DNA from: Lunularia cruciata
Lineage: Eukaryota; Streptophyta; Marchantiopsida; Lunulariales; Lunulariaceae
Length of the DNA stretch: 64,000 nucleotides
Direction: 5' to 3'
Assembly: GCA_948567375.1 (NCBI GenBank)
Contig: OX419759.1
Span: 47,892,593 to 47,956,592 of the forward strand
Position 1 is the stretch's first letter. Each line of letters begins with the position of its first letter. The position numbers and the translations under genes are program-made. Under the pieces are notes generated by a model. The model was not told the DNA's origin, ran no database searches, and saw only the letters and a list, made by a program, of their open reading frames with translations. This document shows positions 1 through 11,477 of the stretch, in pieces.

Positions 1-903
1 TATCACTTCAACCCCTTGAGAAACCTTCCATAACATTAATTTTCACTCATTATTTCACTCCATGCTCCAAGAGGAGTCAAAACACTAAAATATGATTTTG
101 GTCAAACCTATAATCCTTGTTGATGAGAACTTAACTCTCCTTCAATAGCCCCTCCTCCCAATGTTAACCAATTCTTCCACATTATACTTTCATACCTTTG
201 AAATTTTTCACACTTGATCAACACACTAGATTGTCTTGCCTTGTAAAATTTTAGCTCTTTTGACTAAGCCATTTGGCTTAGGCTTCTCTCTATTCAGCAC
301 ACATAGTTCAGATTTGGCCCAGAAACCACCCCCCTCACTTTAAAATCTCATAACTTCTTGTGAAAGAATTATCTCTCCATAATTTGTAAGCCAAAAGGAA
401 AGATACTATGCATTTACATTTTCATGGAAGGTTTCAAAAAATTGCAATAAAGTTGAAAAAATGGCAAACTCTATACAGAATTCCATAGAGTGCACAATTA
501 GAAATGTTGGAGGGTGGTATGGTAAGCTATACCACCTTCCAAAAAAATTTAACTTAGTGGTGTAACATCCCTTACAATAATTTCAAGTGTCTCACTTGAA
601 AGATAATCTAAGCTACCATCTATGGAATTTTCAAGTCTAGATCTCAAACTTAAGCTTTTGCACAAAATCACCATAATCTCTAAAATCTCCAATCTACCTC
701 ACACAAGCGCTCCAAATCCTCTCATGTGCATTGTATATACAATATCACTTCAAAAAGATCATTATAAATATGTGTCCTATTTCTCTAACATAAGTTCAAT
801 CCTCTCTTCCACTAATGTTCTTTCCAAGTGAGCTCTCATAGCTACTTTCTGCCTAATATAGAATTCTCTTACTTTTTAGAGAGGTCCTCGCAACAAAACA
901 AAA
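1..903 (-). pseudogene. 5' leader and pre-gag ORF remnant of A' gypsy element (copy 1)
   Basis: Read on the minus strand, this is the region between the A' LTR and the gag gene, which lies beyond the window edge. Around 240-345 the minus-strand frame gives SEGGGFWAKSE, then LNRE and PNG, which aligns without gaps to SEGGGFQTKSE...LNRK...PNG in the intact element A (16070-16183). Near 780-870 it gives FYIRQKVAMRAHLERTL, matching FYIRQKEAMRAHLERTL in element A. In-frame stops make it non-functional here. A degenerate primer-site remnant lies next to the LTR at about 884-900. Protein-level conservation is seen; function is unknown. Confidence 0.6.
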
Positions 904-1592
904 GTCAGCTGGCCTGTCTCTCACTTTGGATAAACCTCTAACAGTTATTAAGGTAATGCACCATGGATTTAGAAGACAAGGAACCCCAACTCCACTACAC
1001 TCCTCCAAGGATAAAACTCTAAGGCACCTCCAAGACTCAAGATATTACTCACTATCGAAGTCAATGAGAGAGATAATTGTTATTAAAAAGATGATGAGTA
1101 CCTTCTCACCCCTAACTTATATACCTGTGAAAAATTCACACGATGAAATTACTTTTTACCAAATTAATTCAAATTACTAGGCTAAAAGCTAAATAAAATC
1201 AAAAAATCTAGAGGAATATCCAAGGAGATAGGAATAATTCAATGGGTATGTGGCCTAATCTTCACCTACCAACTCAATTCACATTTGCTGTCCTTGGACT
1301 ATAGAAAAATTCTACACCAACAAGGCTTGTGGACTCAAGAGCTCTCAACTCTTTCTTCAATGTCAAATAATTAGGAATAATACCAAATCAATACATTAGA
1401 AGACAAAATAATGGTGCTCACTCTTCTCCCTTCCTCTAGAATAGAGTCACCTTTACCATAACTAGGACTAACTCTAGCTAATCATGACTAATGTGGAAGC
1501 TTAGCTAAATTCCATATAGATAATATTTTTCCACTACTTGCAATACCAAAGTTAATATCCCTGTAGAGCATACATGCATCAATGTGTGTTAT
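904..1592 (-). mobile_element. LTR of A' gypsy subfamily (5' LTR, copy 1)
   Basis: About 690 bp aligned end to end with the 679-bp LTR of element A. It opens with 'tcagctggcctgtctctcac' against 'tgagccggcctgtctctcac' and ends with 'atgtgtgttat' against 'atgggtgttaca'. It is diverged from A by many substitutions and small gaps but is nearly identical to 40720-41408. The TATATA motif of the A LTR is partly kept ('ttatatacc', about 1118). By orientation of the linked leader and gag in copy 2, it is a 5' LTR read on the minus strand. Boundaries are accurate to a few bases. Confidence 0.8.
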
Positions 1593-2142
1593 TGAACTAT
1601 CCCATCTTCATATATCAATGTTGGGAAATGAGTCTTGTTTTGCAATTGTGATAAAGGAACCTCCTCCTTGTCATCCACCATGAAATTTCTTTGGTAAAGG
1701 CCGGCTTGGTCATGCACATCTAGCTCTAATACAATTACAAGAGCAGATTGAACCTCCACTTCAGTGTCCTCTCTTCATCTTGCACTATAAGAAAATACCT
1801 CTATCTTGGAGAAGGAGTTCTTTTGCTCAGGGAGCACTATTTCCACAACATGTGACAATTCCCTCTCTTGATCTACAAGCACCATGGCTTCAAGGGGGCA
1901 TCTTGTGAATCTTGGTCAACTCTCCCACCACTTCCCAATCACATATCATCAATGGCCTAGGAAGCCTCCTCCTCCAAACAGTCCACTACTTGAGATTTCA
2001 TCTATGTGTCTTCCTAGTCCTTGGTGGAGTCACAACTACCGTTCAGTTGCTGGTTCCTTCCCCAACAGCCTTGTCTATGGGTATTCACTTACTCGTTTTC
2101 TTGCATTTGATGAAAGCATCCTTGTACTTCTTGATCTCTCTT

Positions 2143-2795
2143 TCATATTCCAATTTGCACTAATAATATCTTGAGGGATGGTAATACGCTAGGAAGAAAT
2201 TCCTCTCCTCCTTTTGCAGTAGTCTCATCCTAATATAAATTTGCTGCACAAATGGTGAGAGGAAAGTAGTTCCTCCCGTCATTTGCAACTATTTTGTAAG
2301 GTCTCAAGTTCAATGATAGAACATTCTCACCCAATTTGTGGGTTTTCCTTTATGCAGCAGTTGGGAGAAAGTAGCCAGCCCATTGTTCACATATGTTGTC
2401 CGTGAGGATTTGAACAACTTTATGATTGAGGTTATCATGGTGTACCAAGCAAGGTTGTGGTATCCATGCTCCTTTCTAATCATTCCTTGTCTTCTTGTGT
2501 TTGAACAAGGACTCAAACTTTCTTGTCATTTCTTCCAATGGTTGGGGCCAATCTTGATGGGGTGTATTGCTCCTAATTTTGAATCAGACCCAAGCACTTT
2601 TTGCCAATGCTCCTCAGGCCATGCAAACATGTTTCCTCTCAAGTTAGAGAAGTTTGGGGTCTTAGTCTCCTTAATATCAACTACCATTGGGAAGCATGAA
2701 AAATGAAAAATCCACAATAGAAAGCATAGATGTGTCAAATTTAGGTACTTTGTATGGCACAAGTGCACCCACTTCTCTACTCCATGTGAATGCAA
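2143..2795 (-). pseudogene. D-family repeat ORF remnant (copy 1), unidentified
   Basis: On the minus strand this stretch has fairly open reading with LRGNMFAWPEEHWQKVLG near 2590-2650 and KTHKLGE, LNLRPYKIVANDGRNYF and ANLYKDE further downstream. The same protein sequence appears at 41959-42612, and a diverged version (LRGNIF..., EHWRKVLG) at 43716-44490. Repetition in three places shows a repeat-encoded protein. I recognise no domain, so no function is assigned. Stops and frameshifts break it. Confidence 0.5.
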
Positions 2796-3185
2796 TACAA
2801 TGCTAGTCTTCTTCTTGTGAGAGACATTGTGGTATGAAAGTGCACCTTGAGCCCAATTCTCACTTCACATTCTGAATCCATATCATCCTCTCTCACAATC
2901 TCTCAAATTGCTCAAAGTTTTTAAGCTCTTCTTGCTCCTAAGAATTTCCCACCTACACAACTTCAAGGGCTCCAAGAAAGTGTAGAGCATCAAGAAAATA
3001 CAATCAAACCTTGCTTCTTTGTGGTGCACTACATTTACACTTTAATCTATCTGTTTGAGATTTTGGCAAACATTTTTGGTGAAGCCACTTTCCCTTGGGT
3101 TTCATCCCGAAGACTCTTTTCTTTGCCTTCTTTGGCCATACAGGCACAATCCGACTTCTCTATACACTTCTTCTTCTTCATTTTC

Positions 3186-4319
3186 AAAAAAACAAAAATG
3201 TGGGAACCACAATGAAGTAAGCCAAAATATGCTCACTATAGATCTCATGTCAAGATCTCAAACTTGGCCATAGTTTTATATAATTTCCACTCTAATTTTG
3301 AAATCCCATATTGAGGGTTTACTCTTGATTCTTGGAAAATTTTCTAAAATTTTGGATCACATGCACACATAATCCTCACAACCACCCTAGCAACCATAAT
3401 TTTTTATCATAATCATAATCATAATCTTAGAGAATTGATATTCAATCATGATAGAAGATAGAAATAATCTAATTAGCTTACAATATGATTTTTAATAGAA
3501 CTTGTTGTATTAGCTCTCACTCTCCATAAATCTAGAGCAAACCAAATTTTTCACCGCAATTATTTGTACCCTTGTCTAACTACTTGTAAAGTTTAATGGC
3601 CTAATCTAGCACCAATGTCTAGATATGGATTAATTCTTGAGCCCGGTCAACTTGTGATTTCTACAAATCCAAATTTATTTAATCCAAGACCTTGAATTCT
3701 CCATTTAAGAAATTGACATGAAACTTTCCCGTAGAGGTGCAAGAGCTAACCACAAACAATACTCAAAATTTCCATAAGGTGATTTGAATTACAACTTGAG
3801 GAGTGACCAAAATTTCAAACTTAATCATTAACTCATCCCTAACACCTTACTTCCCAAAAGCTCCCACTTAAATAAGCCAAATCTAATTTGAGGTAGACCC
3901 AAAACAAGACTTTTTTGAACAAAACAATAAACACTTTGTTTGCTCTCAAACATCACTAAAGAATCATGAAAATGTGTTACAAGGCTTCCCAAATTGTACT
4001 ATTTGTGCACCTGATTATGAATTCTACCCCCTTTGATTCAATTGATTGTATCTGCTCAAATCCTTGTTTTATTCCTTCAAATTGTAGCCTAGTATCTCTT
4101 CTTTTCAATTGTGGAATTTTCATTCCAAGTGCTTTCTTGTTTCTCCTTTAGTGCTAAAAAACTCCAGATTTCTCTTCTTGGGACCCAATCACTTATATTT
4201 TTGTCATTAAGTTTGTTTTCCTTTTGCCAAAGGACCCCACAACTCAAACTTGAGATCATTGAATGAGATTAATATCTTCTCCATCTATAAGAGCAAATAA
4301 ATTGCATATAAATTGTCAA
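3186..4319 (-). mobile_element. E-family LTR-like repeat, copy 1
   Basis: From about 3240 this aligns over roughly 1.1 kb with 8405-9475: both contain 'ctaattttgaaatcc', 'caatcatgat(a/g)gaagata', a 'cttgtctaact' block and a 'atatggat(t/c)aatt' block in the same order, with many small gaps. In both copies it is followed by the same degraded pol 3' tail, so it is placed as the 3' LTR or 3' untranslated end of an old minus-strand gypsy element. Exact termini were not found. The first 100 bases (3086-3185) are unassigned pyrimidine-rich DNA. A short (cataat)n run lies at about 3405-3427. Confidence 0.6.
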
Positions 4320-4466
4320 GTCCTAGACCTGCTCATGAGTAAGCACAGGAAGGAAAATTGGACCTAGGCTTTCCATCATCTACTCCATGAATGCAAGCCC
4401 AAATTACAATGCCATCCAACCTGAAGTTCATCACGGTGAAGAATATGAAGCTTGATAAGAAAAGGA
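4320..4466 (-). pseudogene. E-family pol 3' tail fragment, copy 1
   Basis: This short piece matches 9476-9631, where the minus strand reads RLDGETFQDAI-like sequence, typical of the end of gypsy polyproteins after the integrase. It is cut off at about 4466 where the B repeat begins ('aggatttg' then 'agagttgg'). Only remnants are present. Confidence 0.5.
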
Positions 4467-5640
4467 TTTGAGAGTTGGTGCAATATGGCAAGTATCACTT
4501 TTGCAATAATCGGTGAGTTTGTTTGAAGAGTTTTTTCTCATAGAGATACTAGTCAAGAATGATCAAATATGAAGTAAAAGAAACAATTCAATTCTCATCG
4601 ATTGTGCCTCTAGCCTTTTGGGTAGAAACCACACCCAAAAGAGAGTAACAAGCACTTAATTGCATTCTTGTAACAATATACCATCATCCATAAAGTGGAT
4701 GATGGTGGTTTGAGAGTTGGTGCAATATGGCAAGTATCACTTTTGAGAGCTGGTGCAATATGGAAAGTATCACTTTTGCAATAATTGGTGAGTTTGTTTG
4801 AAGAGTTTTTTCTCATAGAGATACTAGTCAAGAATGATCAAATATGAAGTAAAAGAAACAATTAAATTCTCATCAATTGTGCCTCTAGCCTTTTGGGTAG
4901 AAACCACACCCAAAAGAGAGTAACAAGAACTTAATTGCAATCTTGTAACAATATACCATCATCCATAAATCACAATTCTTCAAATCTCTCCAAATTGATA
5001 TTGATTGTGATGATTCAATTGCTTTGAAGAAGTCACCGCAAAGTGACTTTGCCTCAAAATTGTATTCCACCCCTCCATTGAAGGTACAACTTCTTCAATC
5101 TAGTGTTTGCGCTCATAAATGCAAAATAATCCAAACATTACAATTCTCCATGGATTCATCAAGGCATTCCTTTGATTGGTATCCAATCAGTATCATCACA
5201 TTAAATGGAAATTAGAGTTGTAGAATCCAACATCTAATACACTCAAATTTGAATTCTAGCTTCTCCAAACACTCATAACCACACACACAAGATTGATACT
5301 TAAAATTAAGCTAAAACAATAAGCACTGAGTATCAACGCTTTGCTTTACTCAACTTCAAACATAATACTAAACAAACAACATTGTGAATGGCTGCTTTAA
5401 ATAGACAAAGCACTCAATAGTTAGAGAAATTGCCTAAACTACTTAAGTAACTTCAACTACTTCCTACAAATCTCTAGATCTGAATTGACACTCTAACACT
5501 TCAGATCTCAAATCTGTTGCTTCTAATCTGATCCGACTTCTATATCAACTTCAGTGTATCCTCCCAAGTTTCTTCCAAGCACCTTCTACACATCAAGTTC
5601 ATCTACTACTTTCACATCTTCATTTTACTTCTGTCATATC
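4467..5640. repeat. B-family dispersed repeat, copy 1
   Basis: It shares an ordered series of blocks with 26200-27180: 'ggtagaaac(c/t)acacccaaaa' plus 'gagagtaacaagca', 'cataa(t)cacaa', 'attgtgatgattcaat', 'ttgatact' and a block ending near 'tctgtcat'. A partial match lies at 31340-31520, and the last 350 bases also match 34620-34990 in inverted orientation. It is followed in both full copies by a minus-strand acidic/coiled-coil ORF. It could be an LTR of a non-autonomous element; no TG...CA ends or target duplication could be fixed. Confidence 0.6.
4470..4967. repeat. Tandem duplication within B repeat (offset 275 bp)
   Basis: Bases 4470-4692 and 4745-4967 are near-identical 223-bp units with an offset of 275. 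A third partial unit ('tgagagttggtgcaatatgg') sits between them at about 4709-4744. The other B copy at 26200 has only one unit, so the duplication is private to this copy. Confidence 0.85.
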
Positions 5641-5641
5641 T

Positions 5642-6980
5642 TCAGTTTGAAATGTTGAACATCACCTTCACTCTCTTAATAGTTTCTTCCACTGATTCTA
5701 CCTCCTTATTCTTTTTTGAGATCGGCTCATTCTGAGTCCTCTCCTCTCTCACCTTCTTGCAAAGCATCATCGACTCCTTTGCATGCTCTGCCTCTAATGT
5801 CTTCTTCTCTTTAGTTTTGTGTGCCACTTGAGCTTCTGAGCGCTTAATCAAATCCCACAACCTTTCTTCTTCATGTTCTATGCTTGCTAATTCTTGTATC
5901 CAGGCCTGATCGTTTTTTGCTGCAACTGATCTCAATTCCTCCATCACCTACTCACTTATCAATGCTCAAGTCTTGGAGCATATCACCTTGAGTAGAGTAT
6001 CATCAAATTCTTCCTTCAATTTCTTGAATGCCACCTTTTGCTTCTTCAACTCTACTTTTTGGTGTTCCAAATCACCTTTGTACTTCTCAAAACACTCTTA
6101 TAGATCTTCCAAACTTTGTTTACAAAATCACCACATCAAGACAAAGTACTTTGCCTTCTTCTTCACCTTGGATCAATCATTTGCTCAATTGTAAGACTTC
6201 ATTGTTAAAATGCTTCACCACCTGAAGCTCGTCCTCACCTCTAGATGATCTTTCATCATTTCCTTCTTCTTCTCTTGCAAATGCCCTTGTAAAAGACAAG
6301 CCACATTTGACAAATAATTCACTCCTTTGAACTCTTCCTCATCCTTGGCTTTGGTAGGTGATGTTTTTGCTGGTGCCTTATCCTAAAGTTTAGATCTCCT
6401 TAATTTCAGATTGACCTCCTCCAAGCTTTCTTCATCTTCTTTGGCTCAACTTGGTCCTACACTCTCAAGTTGAAGATTTCTTCTTGACCTCACTCCCCTC
6501 TGGAATACTAGCCTTGGCTCCTCCTCCCGCTCTTCTAGGATGTCTACTTCATGCAACCCCAGGTACAAGGTATCTCCTCCTTCCATACATTCAATCTCTG
6601 CATAGAACACCTGATCCTCCTCCTCAGCCACTTCTTCTGCTGACTATTGAACCTCAAGTTCTCCTCCAATGCCTTTGCTTGACTCCTTACTCTTTAGAGT
6701 GAGCTCTTCTTCTCCTGAATCCTCATAATTGGGCTCTACCTCTACCTCAACTCAACTCCCTATAACAAATCAACCACCACCATCTCATGCCTTAGGTTTA
6801 GTCTCCAAATTGTCCTCTTGTTCACTAGGAACACCATATCCTTGGTTGAATTTGCTTTCTTTACTTTAAAGTGGACACTAATACTATCTTCTCCCATCTA
6901 GTTCTAGCAAAGAAGTCATCTCCTTCTTGAATGTCCACCATGTAATGTCTCTTGTCTTCATGTGCATCTCAACAAAGATC
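5642..6980 (-). pseudogene. B-linked coiled-coil and acidic repeat ORF (broken)
   Basis: The minus strand holds a frame of 101 residues (5642-5947) rich in Glu, Lys and Ala with heptad-like spacing, for example SEAQVAHKTKEKKTLEAEHA, which predicts a coiled coil. Upstream in the same orientation (6446-6631) is an acidic stretch with LVFQRGVRSRR. The second B copy encodes IIIQRGIQSRR after an acidic stretch at 27240-27480, so this is a shared repeat protein. Frames are interrupted repeatedly. I do not recognise the family; coiled-coil ORFs of this kind could be a gag-like product of a non-autonomous LTR element, but that is inference. Confidence 0.5.
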
Positions 6981-7059
6981 CGGGTGAAATTACAACACCA
7001 TCTCCTTGGAGCTAAGCAGGTTCAAACTCAAAGATGTGCTGCAAATAGTACAAAGTAAC

Positions 7060-7700
7060 GGGGTGCCATATCCATTCCCCAATTCTTGATCATTTGCCTT
7101 GTCTTGTGAGAAAACACTTCACCCAATTCACCGTCTCTCTTACAAACATGAGATGAAAGAAAACTACATGTTGCTTTGTCATATATGTGGTTTGCTCTAC
7201 CTTCATCATGGCCATCAGAGTTGCATGGCTTCTTCCAAGTATTTTGGCTCTTGCATAGTCACTTCTAATTTGGGTTGTGACTTCAAGCTCCTCATTGATT
7301 GATCCACAACTTCACCATCCGTTATATATCTAGTATTTTCATATTGGTGTTTTTGGAATTGCATGATGTAACTTCTTATAGGACAAATCTGCTTGTCTTG
7401 TTTAATTTGTGTGGTATTTACCGCTTGGAATCATCCAATTATTGCACTCTTGAATTTTTCCCATGTGAAGATTGATGCAAAAATTTGCTCTTCAACTTGC
7501 TCCACTAAGAATCACCACCATACCTTTGCTACTCCGTCTAATTGGCTTGAAGCTAGGAGAATTTATTTTGTTCATCTTGAAGATTTGTAACCTCAAAATA
7601 ATGTTCAAAGTCAAATAGAAAATTCTCCATAGTGCTTGGAAGATTCTTGCCATCAAATACCTTGGGTTTTGGAAATTGGAATAGTTTGTCTCCTTCTTGA
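7060..7700 (-). pseudogene. Decayed Ty3/gypsy gag (capsid region)
   Basis: Minus-strand translation in two frames gives PKPKVFDGKNLPSTMENFLF, then FDFEHYFEVTNLQDEQ, then ASSQLDGVAKVWW, then FTWEKFKSAI and FQAVNTTQIKQD. This order (YF...LDG.A..WW...TWE.F...F) is the signature of the retrotransposon gag capsid family. At least one frameshift and two in-frame TGA codons at tryptophan-like positions inactivate it. Its upstream leader (7745-7985) is shared with the element at 24660. RNA packaging would have been its role in the living element. Confidence 0.75.
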
Positions 7701-7744
7701 ACTGGTACTCTCTATAGTGCTCTTGTCATCAATGATCTTGTTGT

Positions 7745-7985
7745 CATACTTTGCCTTTCTCTCTTTGGTAACACACAAGATGCCTAGTTGTGGAGCCTAT
7801 AGATTAGAGGTTGTAGATTAACCTATCCCTACTAGTTTGAGCGTGTGTAGAACCCAACTAGTAAAACCTTCTGCTCTATGTTTTGATATTCTTGCTATTA
7901 GGTAAGGTGATAATGGGTAACCTAACATGTCATCATAACATGCACTTCTGGTCTATTGGTCATCATTTCCAAAATTACCATGAAG
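7745..7985 (-). repeat. C-family leader/LTR-end repeat, copy 1
   Basis: About 240 bp match 24660-24895, including 'tggagcctatagat', 'gaggttgtagattaacct', 'ccctactagtttgagcgtgt' and 'ggtctattggtcatca'. In both places a gag-like frame begins just downstream on the minus strand, so it is the leader and probably the LTR end of a gypsy family. A primer binding site could not be recognised. Confidence 0.6.
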
Positions 7986-8404
7986 AAATACACAAGCACT
8001 CTTAGAAGGAAATAACCTAAGCGCAATGCACATACACCAATCCAAACCAACAGGGTGTACAACCAAGCATGCAAGCACAAAGAGGATCCAACCACAAGTT
8101 AACCACAAATCCACATGCTTTTGGTGGAAATCAGCTTCAGAGCTCCCTGCCCTGTCCTCAAGTTGATTTCAATCTGTACTCCAGCTTCCTCAATTATGCA
8201 CTTCAGATTTCAACCAATTCCTAATCCAAGTGTAGAACTTCTATCTCTATTGTTGGAGAAAATTATATGAAACTCAGATGAGTGTTACTTTCTTTGTGTA
8301 GCTTGAATCCAAATGTTCTAGAATTCAGTGGAAAGCCAGTTAGATAAGCTCTCCAATGACATGAAATTTGCCTCAATTTTACTATTACAGCTCCCTTGAC
8401 AAGC
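7986..8404. other. No recognisable feature
   Basis: AT-rich non-coding DNA between the C leader and the E LTR. It is probably the remainder of the C-family LTR. No open frame with family similarity was seen. Confidence 0.4.
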
Positions 8405-9475
8405 TCCCAAACTTGGCCAATTGCTAGTAGGTTTTTACCCTAATTTTGAAATCCTTATTTTAGGGTTTTGTCCTAGTTCCTGGCAATTTTGCTCAGATTT
8501 TTGATTCAAAAGTACACTTGATCCTCAAAAAAACTCTATCAATCTTAAACCCTCAATCATAGTCACAATGTAGGAGAATTGACATCCAATCATGATGGAA
8601 GATAAAAATTGCTCTATTGAGCTTATGATAATATGTGCAATAGAGTTTCTTGCATCAATTCTCACTCTCTATGGACCCAAAGTTGACCAAACTTTTCAAC
8701 ATAGTTTTTCGTGCTCTTGTCTAACTCTCTAAAAAGTTTTGTATCCTTGTACAACCTCAAACCCTAAATATGGATCAATTTTTGAGCTGGACTAACTTAT
8801 GAGCTCTACATACCCACGTATGCTTGATCCAAGACCCTAAATTGTCTATTTGAAGAATTCACATGAAATCTTGGCATAAAGGTGCAAACCATAAACATCA
8901 ACAAGACTAGAAATGTCCAAAATCTGGTTCAAACCACAACTTCAAGAGTGACTAAATCTTCAAAGCTGGTCAAAATGTAATCTCCAACTCCTCACATTCC
9001 AAAGCTTCAAATTCAATTGGCCAGATTTGATTTGAGATTGATGAAGTTTTTAGCATTTCTTGAGCTCAACACTACAAACCCTTTTCCATCTGTCCTATCC
9101 CATTAAGAGGTCTTGAAAATGTCTCACTCACCTCTCTAAATTGTTTATCTTGTCCTCTTGGGTATGAATTCTACCCGCTCACTTCAATTGATCATTTCTC
9201 CCACAGAATTGACTCAAATCTCTCAAATTTTGTCTCAAACTTGTAGCTTGTCTGCTTTTCTCTTGAACTATGGTCTTTTCTTCTCAAATGCCTTCCCTAA
9301 ACTCCCTCCATTGTCCAAAAATGTCCGACTTCTCTTGGAAACCAATCTCTTGCAATTTTGTCTTTTAGCTCTTCACCTTTTGACAAGTGGACCACACAAC
9401 TCCACCTTGAAGCTCATGAGCAAAAATCCAGGCATTTCCCCACTATAGGAGGACATTTATTGTTATGTCCCAGAT
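8405..9475 (-). mobile_element. E-family LTR-like repeat, copy 2
   Basis: Homologous to 3240-4319. It lies directly downstream, in minus-strand sense, of the pol tail 9476-9631 that continues across element A into 17432-20394. It is therefore best read as the 3' LTR of the older gypsy element into which element A inserted. Exact ends are not defined. Confidence 0.6.
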
Positions 9476-9631
9476 GTGCTTGTAGGTAAGCACCAAAAGG
9501 ATGATAGGATCTAGATTTTCCATCATTGACTCCGTGAATAGCATCTTGAAACGTCTCACCATCCAATCTCATAAGCCTTCGTGGTGTAGAATCTGAAGCC
9601 TAATGAGAAAAGGATTTGGAAGTGGCAGATC
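9476..9631 (-). pseudogene. Pol 3' tail of older E gypsy element, split by element A
   Basis: The minus-strand reading includes RLDGETFQDAI-like residues, matching the usual end of plant gypsy polyproteins after the integrase. It abuts the element A LTR at 9632 with the duplicated GATC. The rest of the same pol resumes at 17432. Frames are broken. Confidence 0.55.
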
Positions 9632-10310
9632 TGTGAGCCGGCCTATCTCTCACTCAGGATGAACCTCTGATGGCTATTATGGTAGCGCACCATGGACTAA
9701 GAAGGCAAGGAACCCCAACTCCATCATACTCCTCCAAGGCTAACACTCCAAGACTCAAGACATTGCTCACTAGAGAACTCAATGAGAGAGAGATAGTTGC
9801 AAATGAAAGGATGATGAGTACCTCCTCACCCCTTGTTTATATACTTGTGAAATAGTTACGTACCAAAGTTACTAATTACCGTAGTAACTCAAGTTACTAG
9901 ACTAAAAGTCAAGTAAAGTAAAAAAGTAGAAAGGAATATCAATTCACATGGGCATATTCTCCTTATCTTGACCCAACCACTAAAGCAAGGATTCCTTCAC
10001 ATGAGCTATCCTTGGACTAAAGAAGAATCCAAAACAAAAAGGCTTGCGGGCCCAAGAGTTCTCAACTCTTTCCCCAAAGCCAAACACCTAGGAATAATAC
10101 CAAGTCAACACACTAAAATCCAAAATAGTGGTGCTCATCTTTTCTACTTCCTCTAAAGTAAGGTCCCATCTATCTTAGCTATGACTAACTTTAGCTAACC
10201 ATGACTAATATAGAACCATCCTTTATCTCTATATAAATAATATCTCTTAAGTACTTGTAATACTAAGCTAAATATCACAATACCACACACATGCACAAAT
10301 GGGTGTTATA
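9632..10310 (-). repeat. 3' LTR of element A
   Basis: Starts 'tgtgagccgg' and ends 'gggtgttata' on the plus strand. It aligns without gaps to 16753-17431 at an offset of 7121. The element is on the minus strand, so this is the 3' LTR. Its outer end still reads TG, but the inner end has ...TA where the other LTR has ...CA, a single transition. Confidence 0.93.
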
Positions 10311-10320
10311 TTTACCCCCG
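10311..10320 (-). other. Polypurine tract of element A
   Basis: On the minus strand the sequence just before the 3' LTR reads CGGGGGTAAA, directly followed by the LTR start TATAACACCC. A short purine run at this place primes plus-strand DNA synthesis in LTR elements. Position supports the call more than sequence does. Confidence 0.6.
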
Positions 10321-10358
10321 GACTAAGTTTTCACTTTGTCCTCAAAGTGAAGGTCTCT

Positions 10359-11471
10359 CTACCTTCTATGGTACATCTTCAACTTATCATGGTTAATCCT
10401 ATCAAAGTATCTTCCTCCCAACTCCTTGAGATCATAGGTGTAATTGCCCCACACCTTCTCCACTATGAAAGGTCCAAAGTACTTAGGCAAAAACTTCTTT
10501 TGCACTCTCTTGAATCGAATGGAATCAAACAACATTACCCAATCACCTTCTTTGAAAGGCTCCACCTTCTTCTTGTCTTGCCTCTTATCATAGCTCTCCT
10601 TTTGTTTCCTTTAGGCTTGCTCCACTCGAACCATAGCAACTGCTCTTGCCTCTTCCAACTCCATGAGTTGATCCTTCCTTGACTTCTCTACATCACCTCC
10701 TTGTGCTTTCTTCAATCTCCTATGAATGCTTTGGAAGGTAGGAAGATCAAAGTGAATAGGTAAGGTAGACTCAATACCATACACCAATTGAAATGGAGAA
10801 TATCCAGTGGAAGTTTTCATGGTTGTCCTATACTCCCACAAAACTGCATGAATCCTCTTGTCCCAATGATGTTTAGCCCCCTCCATTTCTGCATCTTTGG
10901 CCAACATCATGCACAAGTTCTGATTGGTTCTCTCTGCCAAGCCATTGGAATTTGGCTTATAGGATGTAGTTACTCTATGTGTGATAGAGAAATGTCGTAG
11001 CATGGCTGTAGTAATGCTTCCTGTAAACTCTCCTCCTCTATCAAAAACCAACTCCAAAGGGCATCCAAACCTAGTGATAATGCGTTCATAAAGAAATCTA
11101 CCCACTTCATCTTCATTCTTGTCCCTCAATGGTCTAGCCTCAACCCACTTGGTAAGGTAATCAGTAACTACCACAATGTACCGATTGTTCCTTGGGGTTC
11201 TATTGAGAGGACCTACAAAATCAATTCCCCACTTCTCAAAAGGTCCTAGCAATGGAATTGATCTAAGTGGTGGAGTGGATGTAGACTTTCTAGCAAAAGC
11301 TTGACAAACATGACAAGTTTTGCAATAATCAAGACAATCCTTGAAAATCCCTCTCCAATGGTAACCTGCATCTAGAATCTTGAAAGCAATCACCTTTCCT
11401 GCAAAGTGTCCTCCACATACTAAACCTTCATGAAACTCCTTTATGAGTAGGATAGACTCTTCCTTACCCAC
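10359..11471 (-). pseudogene. Integrase of element A
   Basis: Minus-strand frame with the full integrase layout. The zinc-binding H-X7-H and C-X2-C motif comes first (EFHEGLVCGGH ... CKTCHVC). The catalytic core follows with D in KWGIDFVGP, D in FDRGGEFTG and E in NGLAERTN, so the D,D,E triad is kept. A C-terminal GPF-type domain follows (FLPKYFGPFIVEKVWGNYTY). The enzyme would insert the cDNA into the host genome. A TAA (10611-10613, CAA to TAA by context) separates the last 85 or so codons in the same frame. A TGA at 11478 separates it from the RNase H part, also in frame. No chromodomain follows. The final stop is about 48 bp before the 3' LTR. Confidence 0.9.
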
Positions 11472-11477
11472 TGCTCT

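Larger units (their letters stand above)
1..3085. repeat. 3-kb duplicated block, copy 1
   Basis: This block aligns almost base for base with 39817-42902 at a near-constant offset of 39816. I counted some 35-40 differences by eye, about 1-1.5%. It begins at or before the window edge and ends sharply at 3085, where copy 1 continues into 'cactttccc' and copy 2 into 'attgtggtt'. It contains the A' leader, the A' LTR and about 1.5 kb of flanking D-family sequence. Because the flank beyond the LTR is also shared, the block was copied after the LTR element had inserted. Whether it is a segmental duplication or two copies of a larger composite repeat cannot be decided here. Confidence 0.9.

Noticed and set aside
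9670-9855. A 61-codon plus-strand ORF repeated identically in several places (9670-9855, 16791-16976 and close variants at 33861 and 35652).
   Set aside because: It lies inside the A-family LTR, antisense to the element, and its repetition only reflects LTR copies. No sign of coding constraint.
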